Origin: Haliotis asinina
Lineage: Eukaryota; Mollusca; Gastropoda; Lepetellida; Haliotidae
Direction: 5' to 3'
Length of the DNA stretch: 64,000 bases
Assembly (NCBI RefSeq): GCF_037392515.1
Contig: NC_090280.1
Location: 18,478,001 to 18,542,000 of the forward strand
The notes beneath the pieces were generated by a model. That model was not told the DNA's origin, did no database searches, and worked only from the letters and a program-made list of their open reading frames with translations. The position numbers were made by a program, and so were the translations under genes. Shown piece after piece: positions 9,930-20,720 of the stretch. Each line of letters starts with the position of its first letter. The first letter of the stretch is position 1.

Positions 9930-11850
9930 GAGACTTAGGGCGTAGTAAACATGATGTTGTAGCTTGATAATAACTTTGTGTTTATACGTTTATATCATAG
10001 GATATGTAGGTAAACGGTATCGTTTGAGATCATACACTGGACATCCTAACATGAAGTTCACCTTCAATAATGGCCAACTTACACACTTTCCACAGTTGTG
10101 ATCCATTTATTACATTACAATATCACTCTTATACAGATGATATAACCAGCAGGTTGAGATTTGCAGTTTACAACATTTGACATCTCAGACGTAGTGCATA
10201 GTGAACATAAAGTTGTAGCTTTATAACAACGTTTGTATCACTAGATGCCATTAAGTTAATAAAACTAGATTTTATACTCTTCAAAAACGTAGGGAATAAT
10301 GAACAACTACGTTTGTAAGGAAATGGTGATGCACTCTCAAAACGTTCAATAATACCATGTGAACATTGATTGACTCCGAAAAATCTCCTAAAAATTTTTA
10401 ATCGTAAATTATAAAAAATGAAGATCCCCTACCTTTTTGACGAGTATATATTATAGAATGTACAGACCAACGATAGGTATTTAGTTATTTAGCTTTCATA
10501 AGCTGGACACATCATAACAAAATGGAATTCATCTTCAATCCTGGCACTTTTTACACAGTCGCAGTGTTCTCATTACGTTATGATATCGCCCACGTTCAAC
10601 TCGTAGTCTAGCCATGCCAATACGCACTTTCGTCAAGTCGCGACGATATAAGGAACAGTCACCACGTGTTAAATACACTTCCGGTTGTAAGTTCAGTATG
10701 GAAGAAGCATAAGAGTCATACTGCTACTACACTGCAAACAAGATTTCCATTCCTGATTTAAAATTTCAGTAACACGTCGCTTAAACTCTGACAAATATAC
10801 TTCAAGACTGCCAACAAACTGAAACACCCAGTCGTACCGTAACTAAATAAAACTTGCCTAACTGATGAAGCCCATGTATGACGATCGACCTTATCCAGTG
10901 AATACATCATTTCATATGCTTTACGTGGATACCCATGACTAGGCATACGGGTAACTCTCAGCCAGAATTTGACACATCTTAATAGAGAAGACACAAAACT
11001 GGGAATCTGCCCCATTCGTCCATAACTAGAACATTTGGAGCCCTTGTACTAATGTTAAGAAACCGTTTGATAGTACTGTAGACGTTGAAAGCTCCACAAC
11101 TCGGATCTGTATAACAGTGGCATGACTTGGGAGTCAAATAATGTAAAGTAAACCTTGTAGGTAAACTGCCAATAGGAATAAATCGTTGTTAAAACTTCAA
11201 ACAAGGCTTTCTTGACCTTCATAGCAGGGGAACTGCAGTTCTGTGCAAAACGTATTTGACTTGTAAGAACTAAGCCCAAATAATTGTAGCTAGAAACTAC
11301 ATCCATATTAATCAGACTGTAGGTCGACTTTTCCACACATGATGTTTTTTCACTCTTCCTGAAAACCATTATTTTAATTTGAAACATACTAAGAGTCAAA
11401 GCCCATGATTCACAGTACCTTTGGAGACCATCAAGACGTTTCTGTGGACAATTTACGCTATCTGCAGCATGTAGACATGAAGAGAAGCAATTACAAGGAA
11501 ATGATCAGAAACATGGAAAGAGGGTGAATCATAAACATGTGAAGTGATGACCGACTGTCCTAGGTGTTCGGGAGGAAATGTGTAATCAGTTTTGTAGGAT
11601 TGTGTGTTTCTCCTGTTTCAGTGTTATCATCATGTTATCATTTGTCCCACTTCTTTGCCGCCGTAACAGGAAGGTATCATATTCTGCTCAGAGAGATACT
11701 GTTGAAGTAAGCGTGACCTGTGCGAGGTTTGATAATTGATAATGTCGGTGTTGAAATGTCGCCACACAAGATATTGTGGCTAGTTTCAGAGAGTTCATCA
11801 ACAACGTCAGATGTTTCATTTAACCGGTTTTGATAGGCAGACAGTGCTAT
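9930..11850 (-). mobile_element. second LINE family (CR1/L2/RTE-like), rearranged copy B1
   Basis: On the minus strand, 11399-11055 encodes an RT thumb-like stretch (KIMVFRKSEKTSC and SSYNYLGLVLTSQIRFAQ), and 11015-10758 encodes the following C-terminal part (RVTRMPSHGYPRKAYEMMYS). The distal C-terminal region is present twice (about 9930-10160 and 10430-10700). From 11465 to about 11850 the sequence jumps to the endonuclease-side end seen at 19610-20060, so the central RT is deleted. The copy at 37190-38860 is its duplicate. Clade assignment is uncertain. Confidence 0.65.
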
Positions 11851-11854
11851 TGGT

Positions 11855-12005
11855 GGTCAGCCTGGCTGGGTTGATTGAGACAGTTGCGCAGATCGATGCT
11901 TATGTTGATCATGTGATTGTCCAGACTCGATTATTTACTGACCACCTCCGTAACTAAACTAAACTCACTCACTCATCCAAACCCACTCACTCATTCACAC
12001 ATTCA
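11855..12005 (+). mobile_element. gastropod tRNA-style SINE, 5'-truncated, CTCACTCACTC tail
   Basis: The stretch with GACAGTTGCGCAGATCGATG, a TGATTGTCCAGACTCGATTA motif and a tail of CTCACTCACTCATCC is the conserved 3' half of a SINE family very common in gastropods. The tail is on the + strand. The same insertion stands at 20090-20220 before gene 2, so it predates the gene 1/gene 2 duplication. Confidence 0.7.
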
Positions 12006-12189
12006 GAGTGTACTTTCACAAACAAATGTGATGTACGGCTGTAGACACGAAGTCCCTATGTAATTATTGCGATACATAGGTTTAGCTGGTGACCTGACAA
12101 CTGAACGATCCACTTTGAAACCGGATCTATTTTGGTTTAAGTGTTGAATAATGATTATACAAGTGTTCAGCTCATGTTTATCAAGTGTA

Positions 12190-12502
12190 TTTAGATAAGT
12201 GGAAGACAAGTGTGTGCACCACGAGGAGATGGATACCAGAGAGGGCCGGGATTATGACTTACTTTAGTTACAGCAGAGGTCCACTTGTCCTGGCACTGTT
12301 TGTCAGTTCAATGTACAAGTACCTCTCGGTGTGTGATACAGCATATAAACACCACAAGTGTTGCCATTGTGTATATCATATTCCTGTTACAGATGCAGAG
12401 TGTTTTGATTGGCACTGAAGTTAGCCTTTAAATACATAGTACTCCACACTCAAGACCCATTCACTCGGATTCAGTCCGTACAACCAGCTATCAGAGAGAA
12501 GC
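12190..12502 (+). promoter_or_regulatory. conserved upstream region and TATA-like core of FReD gene 1
   Basis: A block around 12190-12340 (AGATAAGTGGAAGACAAGTG and, further on, TGTCAGTTCAATGTACAAGT) recurs before all five FReD genes. TTTAAATACA (12427-12436) followed by TAGTACTCC lies 76 nt before the ATG. A CATTCAGTCCGTAC-like box lies just before the start codon in every copy. The block is read in different frames in different genes, so its conservation is not that of a protein. Confidence 0.55.
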
Positions 12503-15266
12503 ATGGTGTTCCGACTATGTCTGTGTGTAGTGTTGCTGGTTGGTGGTGGATATGCCAACATATCCGGCGACTACTGTCAGGTTCTGGACAACTACGATAC
12601 TTTCAAGACATCCATGGATAACTTCCTGGCTTCCAGGGATGAAACCTGTGGAAACACGGACAGGCGCAGTGGTGAGTACATCGTAGTGTAGAAAGTTACG
12701 GCACCAGTGACTTTACAGCTTTGTTAGTATTCTGAGAGCTCTATATCTATGCTTTTCAACCAGTGGTAGAAGCTGTTCCAGATACACACACCTCCCAAAT
12801 GTCTTTGTACACTGGACAGTAAGACATAGGAAAGCGGCACATTCCTCGCGCATTGTTTTTGAAACTTTAAATACATTTTTGTACAGATTTGTTTGTATTC
12901 TGACAGCTCTATATCTATGCTTTTCAACCAGTGGTGAAAGCTGTTCCAGATACACACACCTCCCAAATGTCTTTGTACACTGGACGGTAAGACATAGGAA
13001 AGCGGCACATTCCTCGCTCCTTGTTTTTGAAACTTTAAATACATTTTTGTACAGATTTGTTAGTATTCTGAGAGCTTTATATCTTTGCTTTTCAACCAGT
13101 GGTGAAGGTTTTTCCAAATACACGCACCTCCAAAATGCCTTAGTACACTGGATAGTAAGACATAGAAAAGCAGCACATTCCTCGCTCCGTGTTAAGGAGC
13201 GTCATATGATGTCATAGCTCTGACCATGTTACATTGTTATATGCCTCAATAAAATGTTATTCAGCTTTCTCCTTTTATCAAACTTAACATTCACTTTTCA
13301 CCTCGATATCTTTTGATTTAATCGTATTGGTAGAAGTATTGCTAGAATAATAAATAGTTGCGAATTTTGCGTTGATCAAGAGGCAAGTTAAGAATTATTA
13401 ATTCCAGCAACAACATTCACTGTTCCAAGTGGTTGATATACGCCGAGACTGCAAGAGACATTATGTAAATGAGGAAATATGGAAATAAGCCCAAATACGC
13501 TTCATATTGAACAGACTGTAAGAGCATGTTGGACGAGTTTCCCGAAGCTGATGACGGAGTTTACCGAATCAACCCGACAGATGGGAAGGGGTCATTTCTG
13601 GCCTACTGTGACATGACTGGCGGAGGATGGTTGGTAAGTTCCACACAATATCTGCAGCATGACAATTCTTCCTTCAAAGTGCAATGGTGATGTCAATGTG
13701 TCATATATCTCAATATTCGCACAATGAGACACTGATTTTCAATGAACAGGTATTTCAAAGGCGACTGGACGGGTCAGAAGATTTCTATCGAACCTGGTTT
13801 GAATACATGGACGGATTTGGAAACCTCACCCGAGAGTTTTGGCTTGGTTCGTACAAACATCAATTTCCCGTCAGAACCATATGTGCTTCGTACTTCCGTG
13901 ACATTGCACTCATTCCATCGTTTAAATGTTGAGTATATGCCCACAATTGATATAGTGAAGCATATGATAGTGTTCGTCTATCTTTGTTGTAAGTCTGTGA
14001 TAACTTGGTGTCTGATATATTGTAAGTCATAATTGGTTTTATCTGTCTGTATCTAGTATACAAAGAAACTGTTGTTATCGAGGTTTAAGACAAATATGCA
14101 CAGCTTTTATATATGAGGTCGAAGAGATAGAATAGGGCTTCTTGAAAACGGATTTCGAAAAAGAAAGTCGTGATAAATATTTTATTGATATTTAAGCCAA
14201 AATTATTACCATACAATTATGCATTTGCGACTTCATTGTGTGTTTGGGTGTGAACAGAGAGATCCTTCTGGTCGTCAGGATGTACACAACGGCTGGATTT
14301 CCGACATGGAACAACTGATGAAACTCAGGGTCTCCACTGTGGTTTTTCAGTAATACTGCACAGTATCTTGCTTTACTGATTGACTCGCCTCCTTGACCCG
14401 GGGTGTCACTATAACCCATGATTTAGTTTTCATTTCATACAGTGTGTGACTGGAATCTTCTCCAGAACTTCGTGATAACTAAAGATGTGGTCATATTTCA
14501 GGAAATGAGAAGATACACCGACTGACGAAGCAGAAAACCTATGAACTGAGAATTGACCTGGTGAACAAATCAGGAAGTCACTTCTTTGCTGAGTACAACA
14601 GTTTCCACCTGGGCAGCATGTCAGAGTTCTACACTCTGTTCATCGGGAAATATTCAGGAACAGCTGGTGAGTATGTTGTAAATATCAATTTGTGTTTGTT
14701 TCAGAATGCCATATATTCCTATTGTGTTGATTAAATCATTGTTCCTTCTACCTGGATGATTAGAATGAAGGAATGTAATACACTATTGTGAAGGTACACA
14801 TTTCTCCGTAAAGGAAGCTATGAAACCGTTAATCGTTATGTGAAACGGGAGATGACATGTGAGCATTTTGCTCAATTTCATAAGAAATCTGTTTGTACAC
14901 AGCTCTCTTTGACGCTGTGGTCAGACTATTCTGTGTTTGGCTCAGACGCATACAGTGTTGTCAAACAAGCCATGACTGAACGGTATGTTACAGTTCAGCA
15001 TGGAGTGTTCAAGTAATAGTCAGAAATATGCTGGTGTTTGTGTATTTTCAGGAGACAAGATGTTGTATCACAACAACACCAGATTCAGTGCAAAGAATTT
15101 GGATCTTGATGCACAATCCGGGAACTGTGCTGTGACACATAAAGGGGCGTGGTGGTTCAAATCGTGCTACAACTCACATCTGAATGGTCTGTACAGTGTG
15201 AGACCTCGATGGTTTGGTTTGTCAGGACTTAAGTTTTCCTCCATGAAGATTCGACCTCTCAACTAA
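12503..15266 (+). CDS. FReD gene 1: secreted fibrinogen-related protein, 254 aa
   Basis: Exons 12503-12671, 13515-13633, 13750-13846, 14502-14666 and 15052-15266 join to one 254-aa frame with GT-AG introns (phases 1,0,1,1). Residues 1-18 ([18 protein letters not shown]) are a signal peptide. A 38-residue linker holds Cys25 and Cys49. The fibrinogen C-terminal domain runs from about 57 to 254: DCKSM start, [36 protein letters not shown] split by intron 3, [10 protein letters not shown] calcium-site region, and GAWWFKSC ligand-pocket region. It is slightly shorter at the C-end than typical FReDs. There are sequons at NIS, NLT, NKS and NNT. There is no IgSF or collagen part. By family this is a lectin-like secreted recognition protein, perhaps immune; the ligand is unknown. 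Exon 1 is identical to that of gene 2. Confidence 0.92.
12720..13203. repeat. 168-bp tandem repeat, about 2.9 copies, in intron 1 of FReD gene 1
   Basis: Units start at 12720, 12888 and 13056, exactly 168 bp apart, each beginning TTTGTTAGTATTCTG or a close variant. Gene 2 has only one copy (about 20937-21085), so the array grew or shrank after the genes duplicated. Because 168 is a multiple of 3, long open frames run through it on both strands. The minus-strand peptide ([14 protein letters not shown]) recalls the C-terminal FG..LWNSLP region of LINE reverse transcriptases, so the unit may derive from a LINE. Confidence 0.85.
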
Positions 15267-15452
15267 ATGATGATTACTTGGTCACGTTGAGTATCACCAC
15301 CACAACAATAACACATTTTCATCACACTATCACAAGATGGACACTGACTCTTTTACATCAGACTACACTGAGATCAAACAACTACGTAAAAAATAAGAAT
15401 TATTGAATCAATATTTATTTATGGATGCAGGAGACATGTGGATACCAGTCTT

Positions 15453-15458
15453 AATAAA
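15453..15458 (+). terminator. candidate polyadenylation signal of FReD gene 1
   Basis: AATAAA lies 187 nt after the stop codon, preceded by AT-rich 3' UTR-like sequence. It is the first canonical signal after the gene. Cleavage site not determined. Confidence 0.4.
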
Positions 15459-15479
15459 CCAGTACTCAGAGCAACAGTA

Positions 15480-17600
15480 AAGTGTACTGACATGGAAGTT
15501 GAAACTGAAATCCAATTAATGTTAGGAATAATTATCCGACATTATCCTGGTTAGAGCGTTGTTTGAGGTAACTGCAGAAGTTACGCCACTTTACGCAAGA
15601 AATACGAGAATGCCAATCAAGGTAGGTATGCAATGTTGTTGACTTTAACAGTGAATGTGTATTTTATGTGCGCATAAATCCGTTACTGTGAGCAATGGGT
15701 GGTGAGGACATTTGTGTGTGCACGTTTGTGTGTGTAATGTGTGGTGTGTACATGCTTCTGTGAGTACGGCGTGCACAGTTCAGCTGCAGCTCACATAAAC
15801 TAGCCATTGAAACTGGCAGATTTTCAGATATGCCAAGGTATGAGAGACTGTAAAGTCTGCAACACTGAATTCGTCGTGACTAAAAGTCACTTTCTTTTGT
15901 AACTTATGGTAACCTCCAACAAAGATACACGCCCCTCTAATATGCTGCATTCCCAACTGTGGCAAAGTTGAACCTATTCGTATCTTCCCAACACGAATCA
16001 GTTATAGGAAACTTGGCCTGCTACTTTTTCCATGCCTCAAACCTTAGTAGGAAAGCTCTCGTATACAATAAATCCTATGTAGCATGCATCACTGATCATT
16101 AATATGGGACATTACTATCCCAGCCTCTTGTGGTACCTGTACTCGTGTTTGGGATGTGTAAAACTTATTTCTATGCCATGATATATCTGTACTTTGTTAA
16201 ATCCGATGAATTACCGGTTACGAACCGTTCTATTTTCCAAGTCTTGATGCCTTGTATGGGTATCCATGGTAACAGGTTGCATTTGATATGGTCTGTTATA
16301 ACTGTTATGAGTCAAACCTCAGTTTTGTACCCAGTAATGTTGCATTATGCATCATTGATCGTGGAATATTATATATTCCATGCGTTGACACACCTGGATA
16401 ATCATCCTGTAAAACTGACTGTATGTACCTGCTGAACTTGCATATACCCTCTTAAAACTTTTGTATGTCTACTTTGTAGAGTAATATTAGGTATAACTGA
16501 ACTTTATGCCTGGATTCACATGACTAAAGAGTCTGTATAACTGATTGTTCCATAATATAGTCTATGTATGTATTTGAACCATGTTGCCAACAGGACTTAG
16601 CTTTAAAATTTTAAAATTAAGCATCACTGAATGTGGAATGGTATATCATCTCTGCAACAATGATAGTGGTGTCTGGTATGTTATCCAGGCTGCACAGGTA
16701 GCATCCAATATTGCCTGATATTTCGACTAGGACTCAAGCTTTTATTTAGTTTTTTTAAAAAATAATCTTGTATATCTACCCTGTAGTGTAAAATTGTTAT
16801 CATTGATCATGGAATGGTGTATACCTCATGCTTTGACACACCTGTATAAATATTCTGTGAATATCGATTGTATGTATTTGTCGTACTTGCATAAGTCTTG
16901 ATCACTGAACGTAGAATACAATGGCTTTCATGCCCTGGTACACATAATAATTATTTTGCAATACAGATCGATAGTATCATCATATAGCCTTGCTGTTTTA
17001 GCATGCATTCCTGTGTTATGTATAGAATATGCTGTATAGTGGGCGCTCAATGTGTGCATGTTTGTGTGTACAGGGAGGTGTGTACATCATTCTGAGTGTA
17101 AAGTGTGTTTTGTAGATGCTTGTGTGTGTACAGGGTGGTGTGTACAATGAATGAATGAGTGAGTGAATGAATAAATATCTTTATTTCCTCCAGTAACTTC
17201 GGCTAGTAATTATACTGTTAACACAACGCACATACTTAACACAACGCACACACTGATGTTTTGTAAAGAGAAAAAAGGAAGTTTTAAAATGGATCATTGT
17301 CTATAGCTCACTATCTATAGATGCAGGAATGATCTCAGGATCCTGGAGCTTCGCAGACTGTGTGATTGCTTCGGCATAACCTTCCAAGGAACATCAGCTT
17401 CATTGTGTCTATAGTAGCTGTCACAGTCACAGTCCCCTTAAGTTTGAATATTTGGAACGGTCGAAGATCTCTGACGAACATTTTACACAGTTCGTGTAAA
17501 GTAGCGCTGGATAGTTTCAGTGTTATTTGTTCTTGTCCGGGACATATTTGACCACCTTTCTCTCGCGAAGAAGGAGCATGGAATTATTACTCTACGTCAT
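15480..17600. other. intergenic region with GT-rich patches, no gene seen
   Basis: I see no supported exon. Two GT-rich patches (about 15690-15780 and 17040-17150) have GTGTGTAC-type units. A short patch at about 17150-17220 (GAATGAGTGAGTGAGTGAAT followed by TTATTTCCTCC) looks like a retroposon 3' tail on the minus strand. Open frames such as 16130-16435 lack any recognisable domain or codon signal. Confidence 0.5.
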
Positions 17601-17603
17601 ATG

Positions 17604-17778
17604 GTAAGACCACAGGGGCTTGTTTTGCTGAAAAGAATACGTCCTGGGTCCAACAAGCGTACACAGACATCCATTTTTGTGTACCTTCTTTGTATGTATA
17701 TGGATATGAGTGTACGCGTGTTCTCCCCAGAACATATTATTTTCAGTAATACAAGCCCCTGTGGTTTAGCTCTAAGAC
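17604..17778. repeat. 175-bp imperfect hairpin (small foldback element)
   Basis: ACCACAGGGGCTTGT (about 17609) is matched by ACAAGCCCCTGTGGT (about 17751-17765). The pairing continues inward with mismatches (GCGTACAC...GTGTACGC), leaving a loop near 17690. The two strands therefore spell similar peptides, which explains the open frames here. It could be a MITE; I saw no clear target duplication. Confidence 0.65.
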
Positions 17779-17804
17779 CAATATCTCCATGTGAGTTAAA
17801 CAGG

Positions 17805-17841
17805 CACCCCTCCCCCCTCCCCCCACCCCAGCCCCCACCCT
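17805..17841 (-). other. G-quadruplex-capable tract on the minus strand
   Basis: The + strand has six or more C-runs of three to six bases within 37 bp, so the minus strand carries GGGTGGGGGCTGGGGTGGGG and more. It meets the usual four-run G-quadruplex pattern several times over and stands out in this AT-rich window. Confidence 0.7.
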
Positions 17842-18379
17842 TCAATTGGTACATGGCTGCAATTGGTACGTGAGTGGCCTGCGTTTGTTTACATTTGAGA
17901 TGCAATTCCTTCAAATTTGCTGTAATTCCTTCAATTACTTGGGGGCCTGTTCAAGGTTTCTCTCTCCTTAACACGAGATATCGTACTCCTTTCGGATTCT
18001 GAATGTGTACTCATAAAGGATCCTGCGTACATTGTGGTCGATTTCATTGACGGTCTGTAATTTCCCAGGCTGAAAGGGCATGACTGGTAAATGTTACTTT
18101 CACCCTTGATTGCTAGGACACAGTTTTTGCTTGCAATATATGTCAGTCTCCATTGGCAAACATATTGATGGTCAGTTTCTAAGGAGACACGTCGGCCACT
18201 ACTTGTCGGGCTTATGAGAGTCGTGAGTAAGACTACTGTATAGTGATCAAGTCCAAGAATAAGACCTTGTCGTAAATGACCAAGGCGTACGTGTCTTGTC
18301 CGCGACATATATGCTCATTTACATGCACAAAAAACATTCATGCGACTTGTCTTGTCAGCATGTTTGACACATCCAGTCA

Positions 18380-19737
18380 CTTCATAGTACGACTGATGTA
18401 TTATATGTCAGTCTTTTCCTTGCACACAAAACATAAATAGTTTTAGCATCAGCCTGTTGTGCCAGATACGATCGAATGCTTTCTGGTTGTCGAGAAAGAA
18501 AGTGTATACATTGGAGGACCTGTCCGTAAGTATATAGGTAGCTAAGTTTGCACCATCCTCTGTTCGGAAACCACACAGTAGTCTGTGTGGGAAGTCAGGT
18601 TCCATATGTATTTAACGTACCTCTCAATTCTTTCCAACAGTATCTCCTCAAACAGTGTCCCAATGACGGAGGTTAAGGTGACACTGCTGTAATTCGCAGG
18701 ATCCGATCTGTACTTTTTGTTTCTTCTGTATATTGGAATAATTGTCCCCGATCTTAACAATGCAGGGATATAACAGGCATGTGCCATTCTGTTAAACAAT
18801 TTCGTTAAATGTTTGAGGACCACACCGAGAACGACACAAATATGTTCATTTGTGGTTTGGTCCGTACCAGTTGATTTTCTCATTTTTCGGAATTGTTTCA
18901 ATGGTTTAGTTCACCCACTTCAATGTCCGTTTTGAGTATAGGGTCATCGTCATGTGTAGTGGTATTCTTAAGATCTGGTCTACCCTAGAGTGGATCTCAT
19001 TACGAAAGTCGTTATCAATCTGTGGCCGTTCAAGAGGTGATAATAGATCTGCATAGTTGTCTGCCCACAAATTACTAACTTCAGCTTTGTACTTCAGGTG
19101 TGTGCTAACGGTCTTAGGTTTCCTTTGAATCCTAACAATCAGGATTGAACTGAATTCAGGAATATCAACTTCGCGAGCAGAATTTATCTCCACGTACATG
19201 TCTTTATCCCACTCTCCCCCGGATTGTCTCCCTTTTACAAAGGTCACAGTTAACCTGTTTGTATAAGGTATACGAGTCGTTATCAGCACCTCGGGCCTGC
19301 CTTCAGCTGACCAAAACCTGTCTGTTTCTGCATCCTGTAGTGATACAGATCGAGATTCCATCGTTTCCAGAAGGGTTTTAGGTACGGTCTATGGTGTCCA
19401 CTTGGCATTTGCTCATGAGCAGACTTCTTTAATGCACTGACAATTTCGTCAAAGTAGTTCTCTATCATATCTGCTTCTACAGTCCCAGTCACTGGTGTTA
19501 GGTCACCTAGCAATCTGTGTACGTCGGCTTCGAACATATCAGTTTGTAGTTAACTAGCTTTTGATCCCTTGTGGGGAGTAGATGGTATACTAACCATACA
19601 AGCAGTAGTATTGAGCATGTCGACATGAAGGGAAGCAGATAAAGAGAAATGATCAGATACATGGAAAGGGGATGAATCATAAACATGTGAAGTGATGACC
19701 GACTGACGTAGGTGTTCAGGAACAAATGTGTAATCAA
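18380..19737 (-). pseudogene. second LINE family, copy B2: endonuclease end and reverse transcriptase fragment
   Basis: Read on the minus strand from about 19737. The linker after the endonuclease (FEADVHRLLGDLTPVTG) is followed by RT motifs: RSGTIIPIYRRNKKYRSDPA, YSSVTLTSVIGTLFEEILLE, LLCGFRTEDGANLATYIL and FLDNQKAFDRIWHNRLMLKL. These correspond to conserved RT blocks 0-A of CR1/L2/RTE-type LINEs. Several frame changes occur and the copy stops before the YADD box. Sequence beyond 19737 (to about 20060) matches 11520-11760 before gene 1. Confidence 0.75.
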
Positions 19738-19842
19738 TTTTGGCGTATTGTGTATTTCTCCTGTTTCAGTGTATCACCATGTTATCATTTGTCAAACTTC
19801 TTTGCCGCCGTAACAGGAAGGTATCATATTCCACACAGAGAG

Positions 19843-19989
19843 AGTGAGTGAGTGAGTGAGTTTAGTTTTACGTCGCACTTAGCAATATTCCAGCTATATG
19901 GCGACGGTCTGTAAATAATCGAGTCTGGACCAGACAATCCAGTGATCAACAACATGAGCATCGATCTGCGCAATTGGGAACCGATGACG
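19843..19989 (-). mobile_element. SINE insertion with 12-bp target duplication
   Basis: A GTGAGTGAGTGAGTGAG tail is followed by TTTAGTTTTACGTCGCACTT and AATAATCGAGTCTGGACCAG, the conserved body of the gastropod SINE, here on the minus strand. CCACACAGAGAG flanks it at 19831-19842 and 19990-20001. The matching place before gene 1 (about 11675-11700) lacks the SINE and has a single CAGAGAGATACTG. The insertion therefore followed the gene 1/gene 2 duplication. Confidence 0.85.
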
Positions 19990-20089
19990 CCACACAGAGA
20001 GATACTGTTGAGGTAAGGGTGACCTTTACGAGGTTTGATAATTGATAATGTCGGTGTTGCAATCGCCTCACAATACAGTGACAGTGGTC

Positions 20090-20220
20090 AACCTCGCTGG
20101 GTTCATTGACACAGTTGCGCAGATAGATACTCATGTTGATTGTCCAGACTCGATTATTTATTGACCAGCGACGTAACTAAACTAAACTCACTCACTCACC
20201 CAAACCCACTCACCCATGCA
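20090..20220 (+). mobile_element. SINE 3' half, copy shared with the gene 1 flank
   Basis: Same body (CAGTTGCGCAGATAGATACT, TTGTCCAGACTCGATTATTT) and CTCACTCACTC tail as at 11855-12005, at the same distance from the FReD gene. It lies close to and opposite in direction to the SINE at 19843-19989, giving an inverted pair. Confidence 0.65.
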
Positions 20221-20407
20221 GAGTGTACTTTCACAAACAAGTGTGATGTACGGCTGTAGACATGAAGTCCCTATGTAATTATTTAGATGATGCATAGCTT
20301 TAGCTGGTGACCTGACAACTGAACAATCAATTTTGAAACCGGATCTACTTTCTTTTAAGTGTTGAATAATGGTTATACAAGTGTTCGACACATGTCCATC
20401 AAGTGTA

Positions 20408-20720
20408 TTTAGATAAGTGGAAGACAATTGTGTGCACCATGATTAGATGGATACCAGAGAGGTCCGGGATTATGACTTACTTTAGTTACAGCAGAGGTCC
20501 ACTTGTCCTGGCACTGTTTGTCAGTTCAATGAACAAGTACCTCTCGGTGTGTGATACAGCATATAAACACCACAAGTGTTGCCATTGTATATATCATATT
20601 CCTGTTACATATGCAGAGTGTTTTGATTGGCACTGAAGTTAGCCTTTAAATACTTAGTACTCCACACTCAAGACCCATTCACTCGGATTCAGTCCGTACA
20701 ACCAGCTATCAGAGAGAAGC
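20408..20720 (+). promoter_or_regulatory. conserved upstream region and TATA-like core of FReD gene 2
   Basis: Nearly identical to the region before gene 1. TTTAAATACT (20645-20654) plus TAGTACTCC lies 76 nt before the ATG, and the CACTCGGATTCAGTCCGTAC box follows. Its conservation suggests that genes 1 and 2 are controlled alike. Confidence 0.55.

Noticed and set aside
12185-12418. 77-codon upstream frame before FReD gene 1 (MTYFSYSRGPLVLALF part)
   Set aside because: The DNA is conserved before genes 3, 4 and 5 but in other frames and with stops, so it is treated as regulatory sequence and not a peptide.
12713-13217. Long open frames on both strands in intron 1 of FReD gene 1
   Set aside because: They follow the 168-bp tandem repeat, whose length is a multiple of three. 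Openness on both strands is a repeat effect.
17520-17914. Overlapping frames on both strands near 17.6-17.9 kb
   Set aside because: The hairpin makes both strands spell similar peptides, and the rest is the C-run tract.
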